Positions 16,366 to 24,675 of a DNA stretch of 28,898 nucleotides are shown here, piece after piece (position 1 is the stretch's first letter; each line of letters starts with the position of its first letter). Source of the DNA: Competibacteraceae bacterium UBA2792 (GTDB lineage: Bacteria > Pseudomonadota > Gammaproteobacteria > Competibacterales > Competibacteraceae); contig DEHU01000174.1 in the NCBI GenBank assembly GCA_002352125.1, positions 1 through 28,898 of the forward strand, in the 5' to 3' direction. The notes below the pieces were generated by a model, which saw only the letters and a program-made list of their open reading frames with translations, made no database searches and had not been told where the DNA came from. Position numbers and translations under genes: made by a program.

Positions 16366-17571
16366 ATGAGCCATAGCGCCTCTTCCACAACAACCCGCAT
16401 ACTGGTTCTGGATGCGAATCAGCGGAGCGCGCTGGCCATCACCCGATCACTGGGACGACATCCCAATATCGTGGTTCTAACATCCGACGAAACAGCCAGA
16501 TCCTTGGCGGGGCAATCGCGCTTTTCAAAAAAATACCTACAAAGCCCGTCGTTATTGCGGGATCCTGCGCAATTCCTCAACTGGTTGTATCGAATCATTC
16601 GATCCGAAGGAATCGAGCATCTCTATCCAGTGACCGAGGCCAGCAGCTATTTGTGCATGATGCACCGGGATCGGCTTGGGGATTGCCGGCTACCGCTCCC
16701 GGAACTTGATACGGTATTAATGCTGGCTGACAAATGGAAGCTGATGAACCTGGCGGAAGCATGTCATATCCCCCATCCCCAGTCGCGGCTTTACCAAAAC
16801 GGCTCGGCTTATAACATCGAGTCGGCTTATCGCTTTCCCGTTGTCATGAAACCCTGCTTCTCTTGGATATGGCTTGGAGATAGCTGGCTTCATTCCTCCG
16901 TTCAGATTGCCCGCTCACTCGCGGAAATGCGAACGCTGCATCAGGAAAAACCCTATTTTAAAAACTATCCCTTCATGGTGCAGGACTATATTCCTGGTCA
17001 TGGCGCTGGTATTTTCGCACTTTACGATCACGGCCAGGCCATCACGTTCTTTGCGCATCAACGCATCCGGGAAAAACCCCCCACCGGCGGAGTTAGCGTA
17101 CTGTCGGAAAGCGTGTACCCCGATCCGAAGATGCTGGATATGGCAAAACGGTTATTGGATGCCGTCCACTGGCATGGGGTAGCAATGGTCGAGTTCCGGG
17201 TGACCCCGGAGGGAGAGCCTTATTTGATGGAAGTCAACACGCGATTTTGGGGCTCGCTGCAACTGGCCATCGACGCAGGTGTCGATTTTCCTCATTTACT
17301 GTATCAAATCACCGCCCATCAGCCAGTGGCGACTCCACCGCTCTACCGTATTGGATGTCGTCTGCGTTGGCTGCTGGGTGATCTCGACAGTCTTTATCTT
17401 TGCCTGAGAGATCAGGCCTGCTTTACGGCAAAACAAAAAGGAAAGCGATTATTGGATTTCATAACTCCTCACCCATTTACGACCCGCCACGAAGTCGACC
17501 GCCTGGATGATTGGGGACCAGCCTGGCACGAATTAAAAATGTATTTACGAGCAGTCCTGCGAGCCAAGTAG
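16366..17571 (+). CDS. ATP-grasp family ligase of the polysaccharide locus
   Basis: A 401-residue cytoplasmic ATP-grasp enzyme, the fold that joins a carboxylate to an amine or thiol through an acyl-phosphate. It has an N-terminal Rossmann-like half (ILVLDANQRSALAITRSLGR), a nucleotide-binding Lys in VVMKP (Lys162), FMVQDYIPGHG, and the metal/ATP motif MVEFRVTPEGEPYLMEVNTR with Glu289 and Asn291. Similar carbamoyl-phosphate-synthase-like proteins occur in exopolysaccharide loci, where their substrate is generally not known; decoration of the polymer by an amino acid is one possibility (inference). A strong terminator ends 15 bp before the ATG, with only AGGG (16351-16354) as ribosome site, so expression probably depends on terminator read-through or on a promoter inside the upstream gene. 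It converges with the deacetylase gene at 17588. Confidence 0.87.
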   Translation: MSHSASSTTTRILVLDANQRSALAITRSLGRHPNIVVLTSDETARSLAGQSRFSKKYLQSPSLLRDPAQFLNWLYRIIRSEGIEHLYPVTEASSYLCMMHRDRLGDCRLPLPELDTVLMLADKWKLMNLAEACHIPHPQSRLYQNGSAYNIESAYRFPVVMKPCFSWIWLGDSWLHSSVQIARSLAEMRTLHQEKPYFKNYPFMVQDYIPGHGAGIFALYDHGQAITFFAHQRIREKPPTGGVSVLSESVYPDPKMLDMAKRLLDAVHWHGVAMVEFRVTPEGEPYLMEVNTRFWGSLQLAIDAGVDFPHLLYQITAHQPVATPPLYRIGCRLRWLLGDLDSLYLCLRDQACFTAKQKGKRLLDFITPHPFTTRHEVDRLDDWGPAWHELKMYLRAVLRAK

Positions 17572-17587
17572 CAAACCCAATTTTGTA

Positions 17588-18505
17588 TCACGATCCCCGC
17601 AGGTTGAGATTGATCTCTTTGAACACATCGTAATACCAGCCATACGGCGACAGATAATCGTTTGGCGAGACTGGGATGCGTTCCCAGACTACTGCCTGCG
17701 AAGCCGGGGCAAGCAGCCCTCCTCGGCAAAGCGTCACGGTATCGAACCCGAGTTCCCGCGCAATAGCTGCAATACGGGGTAATGTTGGGAAATCACGCCC
17801 GTAGGGAATGGCAAAATGCCGGGGTACCTGACCAATCCAGGCGAGAATGTCGGCTTTGGAACCGGCCATCTCGGCCACCGCAACCGATTCGGGCACCATC
17901 CCCAGATTGCAGTGATTTTGGGTATGCGACCCAATCTCATGTTGTGCCGCATGCAGGGCTTTTACTTGCTGGCGGCTCATCCAACGACTGCGGATTCCCA
18001 CCTTGATATCCCAAGCAGCCTGTGTTTCCGAATCGATAAAAGCCGTTGCGACAAAAAATGTGGCGGGCAAATGGTACCGCGCTAGGACTGGTGCGGCAAG
18101 TTCGGCATTGTCCGCGTAACCGTCATCGAAAGTAATTGCGAGTTGACCCATCAGCACCGCTCCACGCTGCACATGCTCCACAAGTTCAGTCATCGTGCAA
18201 ACCGGCAGGTACCGGGCGAAGAAGCGGCAATAAGTCTCGAAATCGCGCACCCCACAACGCAATGCCCCATTGGATGGTCCAGCCGTCACGGAATGAAAGG
18301 CGACGATGATGCCTCGGCCACGGAAGTATCGGCGATGTGCTCCGGTCAATATGAGAATTCGCCCAAGCAGATCCTTGATGAGACGTCCCGCAATCCATAC
18401 GAGACTATTTAGATAGTCATAAGGTCGAGAAGGTCGAGATCCAGACCTTTCCATAAATAATTTTACCTTTTTATTTAGTATGTTATAATTTATCATAAAT
18501 TTCAT
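17588..18505 (-). CDS. Polysaccharide deacetylase family protein (NodB fold)
   Basis: A 305-residue polysaccharide deacetylase (carbohydrate esterase 4 type). Motif 1 is AITFDDGYADN (catalytic Asp and metal Asp), motif 2 is HEIGSHTQNHCNL (metal-binding His pair), and there is a later IPYGRDFPTL segment equivalent to motif 3. These enzymes remove N- or O-acetyl groups from sugar polymers. No clear signal peptide is present: a lysine-rich N-terminus is followed by a moderately hydrophobic segment (about residues 38-55, including DLLGRILILTG), so it may be cytoplasmic or membrane-associated. The start at ATG 18505 is chosen for the AAAAAGGAAATA ribosome site; the frame continues to a TTG at 18523. 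The first codons are strikingly AT-rich compared with the rest. It may trim the polymer or a lipid-linked sugar intermediate made by the neighbouring genes. Confidence 0.9.
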   Translation of the reverse strand: MKFMINYNILNKKVKLFMERSGSRPSRPYDYLNSLVWIAGRLIKDLLGRILILTGAHRRYFRGRGIIVAFHSVTAGPSNGALRCGVRDFETYCRFFARYLPVCTMTELVEHVQRGAVLMGQLAITFDDGYADNAELAAPVLARYHLPATFFVATAFIDSETQAAWDIKVGIRSRWMSRQQVKALHAAQHEIGSHTQNHCNLGMVPESVAVAEMAGSKADILAWIGQVPRHFAIPYGRDFPTLPRIAAIARELGFDTVTLCRGGLLAPASQAVVWERIPVSPNDYLSPYGWYYDVFKEINLNLRGS

Positions 18506-18847
18506 TATTTCCTTTTTATTCAATTACTTAAAAGAAAAACTTTGGGGATCAAAACGCATCGGTGCCGATTTTAGAGATCGTTATTATGATGGTCGTCACT
18601 ATGAATAATATTTCAGCGTCTTTGCAAGATACCATCAATTAAGATCGCTAATCGACCGCGACCGCGATGATTTCAAAGCTCCTAAGCGCATTTTCTCCTG
18701 CGTTGAAAAATGCCAAAAAAGAAGAAGCATCACTGCAGAAAAATCAGTGGCGAACACAAATCGGCAATCCTTCTGAGAGGTCACATAAAAACTTATATAG
18801 ATAGCTATGTTTTTTGGCCGATAACCTCTGAAACTTCAAAAGCTCAC
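18506..18847. other. AT-rich non-coding gap upstream of the deacetylase
   Basis: About 340 bp with no reading frame that looks coding on either strand. It should hold the promoter of the minus-strand deacetylase, but no convincing -35/-10 pair was identified. The composition is AT-rich compared with flanking genes. Confidence 0.5.
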
Positions 18848-18886
18848 TTATCCATCAATAAATCTACATGATTTATTGATGGATAA
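18848..18886 (-). terminator. Perfect 17-bp inverted repeat after the phosphatase gene
   Basis: The arms (18848-18864 and 18870-18886) are perfectly complementary around a 5-nt loop, TACAT. It lies six bases past the stop of the minus-strand phosphatase gene and is followed on that strand by a short T run (GCTTTTG) after seven bases. It is probably the operon terminator or an mRNA-stabilising hairpin. It is AT-rich (ATTTATTGATGG), unlike most terminators. Confidence 0.6.
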
Positions 18887-18892
18887 TTCCTC

Positions 18893-19426
18893 TCAATGAT
18901 CTGAGTGCCAGTTACGTTGCATATCGCGCAGGAGTTTTTCTATCAAATCGAACACAGCCTGGAAAACTGCTGGTTCTCGTCCGTAAGGATCTCTGACGAT
19001 GGCAAAACAGTCCTGGGACAGACTGCTCATCAGAGCAATCTGACAACCGGCCTCCCGAACCCGCCGCTGCACCGCCAAGAGATGGCGCAGTTCGACCGCG
19101 ATCACCATATCTCCGTTTCTGAGCCTCACATCTGCCCAAGATGCAGTGCGATGGCCTGATAGGTCGATGCCCCGCGCACGGGCTTCAGCAATTGCCTGGG
19201 GATGGGCGGGCAAACCGGGGGTGGTATCGATACCCGCCGAGACTGCCTCCAAGCCACAGGAATGGGCCAGCGCCTCGGCATAAGGACTGCGGCAGATATT
19301 TCCGGTGCAGACGAACACCAGCCGACGTGGGGCCGAACGCGGTGGTAGTCCGCCAAAACGCCCGATGCGCAACCGGAATATCAGCCACTCCAGTACCGTC
19401 GAGGGCCAAGATCGCAGACCCATCAC
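18893..19426 (-). CDS. Low-molecular-weight protein tyrosine phosphatase (Wzb/Etp-like)
   Basis: A 177-residue cytoplasmic phosphatase. The P-loop CTGNICRS (Cys40 to Ser47) holds the nucleophilic Cys40 and the phosphate-binding Arg46, and the general-acid loop is DPYG (Asp146). In polysaccharide loci these enzymes dephosphorylate the tyrosine-kinase copolymerase (Wzc type) and so set export or chain length. No such kinase is visible in the window. The N-terminus is about 30 residues longer than the usual start of the domain (RRLVFVCTGNICRSP). The start is GTG at 19426 or ATG at 19423; both overlap the stop of the upstream polymerase gene, with GGTGAG upstream. It is the last gene of a three-gene minus-strand operon. 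Confidence 0.92.
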   Translation of the reverse strand: MMGLRSWPSTVLEWLIFRLRIGRFGGLPPRSAPRRLVFVCTGNICRSPYAEALAHSCGLEAVSAGIDTTPGLPAHPQAIAEARARGIDLSGHRTASWADVRLRNGDMVIAVELRHLLAVQRRVREAGCQIALMSSLSQDCFAIVRDPYGREPAVFQAVFDLIEKLLRDMQRNWHSDH

Positions 19427-20829
19427 GATGGGCTCACCGGCAAATTCTGATTCCCCTCACCTATTTGCGGGGAAGGGGTGGAAGGTGGAGGTTTAATAGG
19501 GGGCGCTGCTAAATTTCGCTGCGTAGCCGTGTATAATCCCACGATCATAGCCGCATGTACCCAGACATAGGGATAATGAAAAACTGACATGAATGACCCC
19601 CCCACTAGAAACGCCACCGTCGCGGCATCGAGCCCCCGGCTAAGCCAAGACGCCACTGGATCATTGAGATGGCTGGCTATCGCCCGGGTTTGTCGATTGA
19701 GTATAAACATACCAGCAAAGATTAAAACAAGAAACGCCAACCCGAAACCGCCGTGCTCGCCGATCACCTCAATGAATGAATTGTGAGGAAGGCCCCAACC
19801 CTCCCGGCCAGGTTCCCGAGGGTAATGGGTATAATAATAAGTTACCCATGAGCCCGTTCCCACACCCAATATCGGATGATCGCGAAAAATCTCGAAACCA
19901 GCCTTCCAGCGAGTTTCGCGGGTCATCGACGTGTAGTCTTCCTCAGAGCCGGCCACTTGGAATCGTGCCAACATTTCTGGAGGCATCGCCCAATAACCAA
20001 TTGCCAAGGCGAGAGTCACGAGAATAATAATAAAGATTCGGTTACCTTTCGATACCAAGGTCAGCCAGAGCAACCCCGCAGCCATAGCTAGATAATCACC
20101 TCGAGTACTCGAAGCTATTACGCTCATAAATGATGTCACAGGAATGGTCAGTATAACCCATCGGCGCCATCCCGACAGGTATTGGCGGATACCGATGAAA
20201 AAGCAACAGGAAATGATGCAGACCATAGCCATCTGCAAGCCGAGCTCCCCGGAGTTTTGAAACCATCCCTGAGGTCCTGATATACCCCACCCCGCAAAGC
20301 CAAAGCCCCTATTTGCCCATATTCTTGCGCCATGCTGGGATATTTTGAAATTCCACAGCAGATATAAAAGCAAAAAAAATACAAACCGTCTTTCATTAGT
20401 TATCAGTGAAACAGTCATAAAGAAGACGATCAGCCAATTTAAATAAACATAACCACGATCAGAGGCTTCCTTACTGTCCAGCGCATATGTCATTGAAAAG
20501 AAGGTCAAAAAAATAAAGCCGTAAACAGAAAAGACCAAAAGATAATTCGGATGTTTGCGGTATCGGTCTGTTGGCAAGAGAAGAAGAGTGAGAGCAATGG
20601 ATAAGCTCCCATAGGGTAAAAAACCAATCTGAGGAAAGATAGTTTGAAATCGAGTATACTCAACAAAGTAATAGAAACAGAGAAAAAAAAATGCCGCGCC
20701 TTCGCGGAAAAATCCGTGAAACAGATACCCGAAATCCAGCCCGTATAAACGGCAACGGTCTGCTTCTAAGAGAATAGATTTTTGGGGTTGCCCTGTCTTC
20801 AACTCAAACGCGTTGATTCTAGACTCCAT
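19423..20829 (-). CDS. O-antigen ligase/polymerase family membrane protein (Wzy-like)
   Basis: A 468-residue polytopic inner-membrane protein with around ten or more hydrophobic segments. The large periplasmic loop has the Wzy_C/O-antigen-ligase pattern: SSTRGDYLAMAAGL, TRETRWKAGFEIFRDHPILG, VGTGSW, and LPHNSFIEVIGEHGGFGLAF with the conserved His-Asn. Members polymerise repeat units or ligate glycans from lipid carriers on the periplasmic face. The frame opens at an ATG at 20853, but the ATG at 20829 has a better ribosome site (GGGAAAAAG) and gives an 11-bp overlap with the upstream glycosyltransferase gene. It overlaps the phosphatase gene at its 3' end. A polymerase role is more likely than lipid-A ligase because of the exopolysaccharide neighbours, though family membership cannot separate the two. 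Confidence 0.9.
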   Translation of the reverse strand: MESRINAFELKTGQPQKSILLEADRCRLYGLDFGYLFHGFFREGAAFFFLCFYYFVEYTRFQTIFPQIGFLPYGSLSIALTLLLLPTDRYRKHPNYLLVFSVYGFIFLTFFSMTYALDSKEASDRGYVYLNWLIVFFMTVSLITNERRFVFFLLLYLLWNFKISQHGARIWANRGFGFAGWGISGPQGWFQNSGELGLQMAMVCIISCCFFIGIRQYLSGWRRWVILTIPVTSFMSVIASSTRGDYLAMAAGLLWLTLVSKGNRIFIIILVTLALAIGYWAMPPEMLARFQVAGSEEDYTSMTRETRWKAGFEIFRDHPILGVGTGSWVTYYYTHYPREPGREGWGLPHNSFIEVIGEHGGFGLAFLVLIFAGMFILNRQTRAIASHLNDPVASWLSRGLDAATVAFLVGGSFMSVFHYPYVWVHAAMIVGLYTATQRNLAAPPIKPPPSTPSPQIGEGNQNLPVSPS

Positions 20830-21931
20830 TTCTTTTTCCCAAGGCGGCAACATAAAGGCGCTCGTAACGGTTAGCCATCGCTTCCAGCGAGAATTGATTA
20901 ACGGCCCGCTGTGCGGCAGCCTGACCCAGACGAGTGCTAAGTTCTGGATTGTCGCGGACCAGACCCATCATCGCTGCAAGCGCCTCTGCATCGGCCGGTT
21001 CGCAGAGCAACCCGTGGACGCTATGCTCGATCAGTTCCGGGACACCGCCACAGCGAGTCGCAACGATAGGCAAGCCTTGCACCATTGCCTCGATCAATGA
21101 CAGCGGCATGCCTTCGGTGAGAGAACTAGAAACCATGCAGTCGATGCGTTGGAGAAAGGCCAAGCTATCCGCGACATGGCCAAGAAAATCCACCCGGCTA
21201 TCGAGTCCCAGTTCGGTACGTTTCTTCAATAAGCTTTCATAAAGTCCTGCCTTATCTGGCTCACCGGCGATCAGGAATCTGACATCAGAGTATCGCTGAC
21301 AAACCTGGGCGGCCGCATCCAGAAGAACCCCATATCCCTTCGCAGGTCTGATATTACCCAATGCACCGAATGTGAACGCTGTACTGTGTTGATATCGGAG
21401 TTTCCGCTCACTGTCATTGGTGGGGAATACAGGAATACCATTGGGAATTATCCGCGCCTTAGGACTGATGATCGGATATGTTTGCACTACCTGTTTTTCC
21501 AAGGCGGCCGAGACAAATACAACATCGTGCGCCCATGCCCGGAGCACGGCGAACTTAGCCCAAGTCGTATAACCGCCGCCTTTCAAATCCGCGAAACCAT
21601 GAATTGTCGAAAGGGTCGGTACTCGCGTGACGGCCGAAACTACTGCGGCATAAACAGCCGCGTCGAACAGGTGGGCATGGATGAGTTGGATGCCCCGGCT
21701 CGCAACGAGGCGCCTTAACCCCAAGATAGCCTCATGTCGCGAACTATTTCTCTCGCGCGTGTAGGGTGCCCAAGCCAATCCTTTGTTTTCCGCCGCGGCG
21801 GAAACCCATCCGGCAGTTGGAACAGCAACGATACAGCGATGGCCGCGTGCCGTCATAACTTCCGCTAGATTGAGTAGGGTTGCTTCGGCACCACCGGGAC
21901 CAGACGTTTCTATAGCAAAGAGAATATTCAT
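20819..21931 (-). CDS. Glycosyltransferase family 4 (GT-B fold)
   Basis: A 370-residue cytoplasmic glycosyltransferase. The N-terminus NILFAIETSGPGGAEATLLN is the Gly-rich start typical of GT4 enzymes. The donor-binding C-terminal domain has NIRPAKGYGVLLDA, FLIAGEPDK, VDFLGH and the E-x7-E motif (SSLTEGMPLSLIEAM). It would add a sugar from a nucleotide donor to a lipid-linked intermediate; the sugar cannot be inferred. It is the first gene of the minus-strand operon with the polymerase and the tyrosine phosphatase, overlapping the polymerase start by 11 bp. A promoter should lie in the AT-rich gap after 21931. Confidence 0.93.
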   Translation of the reverse strand: MNILFAIETSGPGGAEATLLNLAEVMTARGHRCIVAVPTAGWVSAAAENKGLAWAPYTRERNSSRHEAILGLRRLVASRGIQLIHAHLFDAAVYAAVVSAVTRVPTLSTIHGFADLKGGGYTTWAKFAVLRAWAHDVVFVSAALEKQVVQTYPIISPKARIIPNGIPVFPTNDSERKLRYQHSTAFTFGALGNIRPAKGYGVLLDAAAQVCQRYSDVRFLIAGEPDKAGLYESLLKKRTELGLDSRVDFLGHVADSLAFLQRIDCMVSSSLTEGMPLSLIEAMVQGLPIVATRCGGVPELIEHSVHGLLCEPADAEALAAMMGLVRDNPELSTRLGQAAAQRAVNQFSLEAMANRYERLYVAALGKRNGV

Positions 21932-22559
21932 GGGCTACATCCAGCGATCAGGAGACAGGCTTGCCAGTGGTTGTCTTGAAACCTTGCTGCTTAAAAATTA
22001 TGGCTTTTATAAAAATTGCATTAGTAACAATATATAACATATTTAATGGTTTAAATATAACATTATTTGGCTTGCCCTAGAAGGATATCAGTATTAAAAA
22101 TAATACTAATGTGACAATTAACGGCGATTTGACAAAATTTTCGTCAATATTAATGACCATTATTGCTCTATCATGCCTTGAAAACCAACATATTGTGCTA
22201 AAAATGTAAATTTAATCTATATAATGATTTTATGGAGTGGTTCATATTGGTCCGTCTTTTGCTAAACCACACATTATGGCGAATTAGTAAAAAGGTTTAT
22301 TGCAAAAAACTTTAAGCATTTTTTAGACGATTGAGTTTTTGTACAGTGTCTAAGCTCAATGGTTCGGACAACTCTTTTTGGGGTATACCAACTAAAAATC
22401 AATGTATTAGTGATTGCATATAACTCAATGAAGCCGATCAGTTAAGTTTTACTGGAGCTGCGAACGCCAACCTGTCCTTCGATGTCTGAAGCGTTAAAGC
22501 TGTTAATCTAGATTTACAAAAATCCAATTTGGAAACCAAAGACCAACGAATATTGATTG
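21932..22559. other. 628-bp AT-rich divergent intergenic region
   Basis: The gap lies between the minus-strand glycosyltransferase gene and the plus-strand second deacetylase. It is very AT-rich from about 22000 to 22330 and closer to average afterwards. Both divergent promoters are expected here. I find no coding frame, tRNA, riboswitch core or obvious insertion-sequence end. Confidence 0.5.
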
Positions 22560-23561
22560 ATGACAATCCAAGATCTCGCCAAGCAGGTCATCCGCCGAGT
22601 GGCGGCTATAGCCGGACCACATCACTGGCCATCGCGACACCCTCGTTTGTGGGTGCTGATGTATCACCGAATATTGCCGGCAGATGACCCTCGGGCCGCC
22701 GCCGAAGAACCCGGCATGATGGTGACGCCAGCAACCTTTCGACGCCATCTTTACTGGCTGAAGCCGAAATTTGAGCTGATTAGCTTAAGTGATTGGGTAG
22801 GTCGGGCCCAACGAGGTAAGACCTTACCATTGCGGGCCTGTGCAATAACGTTTGATGACGGCTGGCGTGACAATTTCGAGTTCGCTCTGCCCATTCTTCG
22901 AGAAACCGGTACACCGGCTACCATCTTCGCGGTTTCTCATATGATTGGTACTGAAAAGGTATTTTGGCCAAATCGTGTTGCACGAATACTGCATACACCA
23001 AGAAACCTTGAGGGCTGTCCATCAACGATATGGCTCCGAAAACTGATGCCTGCGCCAAGCAACAGGGCGCTAACACCCGGCGAGATTTCCAAAGTGATTG
23101 CGGCGTGCAAAACACTTATGGATCGTGAACTATCTGAAAGGCTGGATCAGATTGAGAAGGAACTAGGTTTGGAATCGTGGCCCGAGAGACCACTGATGAA
23201 CTGGGATGAGCTATACGCCATGGTCGAGAGCGGATTGGTGGAGATCGGTAGTCATACTTGCCATCACACCCGCTTGAATGATGCCACTAGCGATCAAGAT
23301 ATTGAACGGGAGGTTTTGGAAAGCCAAAGACTACTACAGGAACGACTAGGTCGATCCGTGCGACTGTTCTGTTATCCGAATGGCGACGTTTCGTTGAAAT
23401 CCTTGGATTGGGTACAACAGTACTATGACGCGGCCGTGACCACAAGTTGTGGTATTAATACCTCTGCCACGGACATCCATCAACTCATGCGAATTAGTAT
23501 CCACGAAGACATATCCTACTATCAGCAGATTTTTTTCTCTCGTCTGTCTAGTTGGATATAA
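22560..23561 (+). CDS. Polysaccharide deacetylase family protein with long insert
   Basis: A 333-residue carbohydrate esterase 4-like protein distinct from the one at 17588-18505. Motif 1 is AITFDDGWRDNFEFALPIL and motif 2 is EIGSHTCHHTRLND, with RLFCYPNGD as motif 3. Between motifs 1 and 2 lies an insert of about 100 residues that is mainly helical (ALTPGEISKVIAACKTLMDR...). The N-terminus has LWVLMYHRIL, the usual first strand of this family, and no clear signal peptide. ATG 22560 is preferred over the overlapping TTG 22557; the ribosome site is weak. Proteins of this shape are common in exopolysaccharide loci with exosortase-type or Wzx/Wzy systems. Substrate unknown. Confidence 0.88.
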   Translation: MTIQDLAKQVIRRVAAIAGPHHWPSRHPRLWVLMYHRILPADDPRAAAEEPGMMVTPATFRRHLYWLKPKFELISLSDWVGRAQRGKTLPLRACAITFDDGWRDNFEFALPILRETGTPATIFAVSHMIGTEKVFWPNRVARILHTPRNLEGCPSTIWLRKLMPAPSNRALTPGEISKVIAACKTLMDRELSERLDQIEKELGLESWPERPLMNWDELYAMVESGLVEIGSHTCHHTRLNDATSDQDIEREVLESQRLLQERLGRSVRLFCYPNGDVSLKSLDWVQQYYDAAVTTSCGINTSATDIHQLMRISIHEDISYYQQIFFSRLSSWI

Positions 23562-23624
23562 TCAGTTCTAACCGAGATTATTTTTGATATCACTACCTAC
23601 TGCTTCAGATGAGGTAAATGTGAA

Positions 23625-24581
23625 ATGAATAAGGTAACAATAGATTTTCTTACAACCAACTGCCATTCGCTAAGTGGCTATATGACTAAGCTGATTATAT
23701 ATGCTATACAGCGGAGCATGAAAGCCATATTTCAGTCTTTTTTCTCAGAAAAAAGAATTTTTCTTCTTCATAAGAAGAATTTGAATTTTGTAGATTTTTT
23801 ATATAAAAAAATCATCGTATTATCGATAATTTTTCTGAATTTTTTAACTTATGACCTGGCCTATGGTTGGACAATAACCAAAAATTATGAGGATTTGCTA
23901 CTTGGGTCAAAAGCTGGCATGAGTGGAGTTACCATTTCTGACATTCGAGCTAACTCGGGAACAAAATCTGCGCGAGTTGAGTTTCCAGCCGGAAGTGATT
24001 GCTGGGGTATATGTGGCGATACTTTATCTTTTCCAGAACCAGTATATGAAGGGGGCGAAATATGGGCAAGAGGCTATTTTTACTTTGCATCTCCATGGTC
24101 TTGGTCGAGTTCTCCAGTTGCCAAAGTATTTAGAATCCATGTTGCAACCGGGTCAGGCAGCAATGCAGGGTATTTGTCTGCATTATTAGAACCTGAAGGG
24201 CGTATTGCAGCTAGCAATGAAGTACAATCTTATCAACCAACAACTGCCACTTATTATACCGTAGATGGCTGGCAATCAATTGAATTGTATGCAAAATTAT
24301 CATCAATTGCTGGGCAGGGAATTTTCAGAATTTGGAAAAATGGCATCCTTGTTTTTGAAGATAAAACACGGAGGACCTTGAGCAGCCCAACAGATAAGGT
24401 TGATTATAATTATATCTTCACGTATTGGAATGGTGGAGTCCCACAGAAGCAATACGCATGGATCGATGATTTTATCGTTACAACAGACAGGCCATTAAAC
24501 CGAGATGCTAATGGCAATTATATGATAGGACTAGTCTCTACAAGTGAGCTCACAGCGCCTACTGGTTTAACAATAAAATAA
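23625..24581 (+). CDS. Secreted jelly-roll protein, polysaccharide-lyase-like
   Basis: A 318-residue AT-rich gene. The mature part (from about residue 82) has a beta-sandwich pattern like heparin/alginate-lyase-type or LamG-like proteins: YEGGEIWARGYFYFASPW, DGWQSIELYAKLSS, GIFRIWKNGILVFEDKT and YAWIDDFIVTTDRPL. A hydrophobic signal-like segment KKIIVLSIIFLNFLTYDLAYG lies at about residues 61-81, far from the N-terminus. Either the true start is internal (for example a TTG before it) or the protein has an unusually long leader. ATG 23625 has GAGG upstream. A role in trimming or binding the local polysaccharide is inferred. I cannot assign catalytic residues, and the alternative is a non-catalytic lectin. 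Confidence 0.7.
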   Translation: MNKVTIDFLTTNCHSLSGYMTKLIIYAIQRSMKAIFQSFFSEKRIFLLHKKNLNFVDFLYKKIIVLSIIFLNFLTYDLAYGWTITKNYEDLLLGSKAGMSGVTISDIRANSGTKSARVEFPAGSDCWGICGDTLSFPEPVYEGGEIWARGYFYFASPWSWSSSPVAKVFRIHVATGSGSNAGYLSALLEPEGRIAASNEVQSYQPTTATYYTVDGWQSIELYAKLSSIAGQGIFRIWKNGILVFEDKTRRTLSSPTDKVDYNYIFTYWNGGVPQKQYAWIDDFIVTTDRPLNRDANGNYMIGLVSTSELTAPTGLTIK

Positions 24582-24637
24582 TATACGGTAGGAATCTTAC
24601 CTCAATATTCATTGGCTATTACTTTTTTCGCTTTTCT

Positions 24638-24675
24638 CAAGCCACCCGCTATTTGGGTGGCTTGTCATTTCTTCT
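24638..24675 (+). terminator. Intrinsic terminator between convergent genes
   Basis: CAAGCCACCC (24638-24647) and GGGTGGCTTG (24655-24664) form a perfect 10-bp stem with a 7-nt loop, followed by the T-rich TCATTTCTTCTT. It ends the plus-strand lyase-like gene. The same hairpin covers the last codons and stop of the minus-strand glycosyltransferase gene. Confidence 0.85.
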
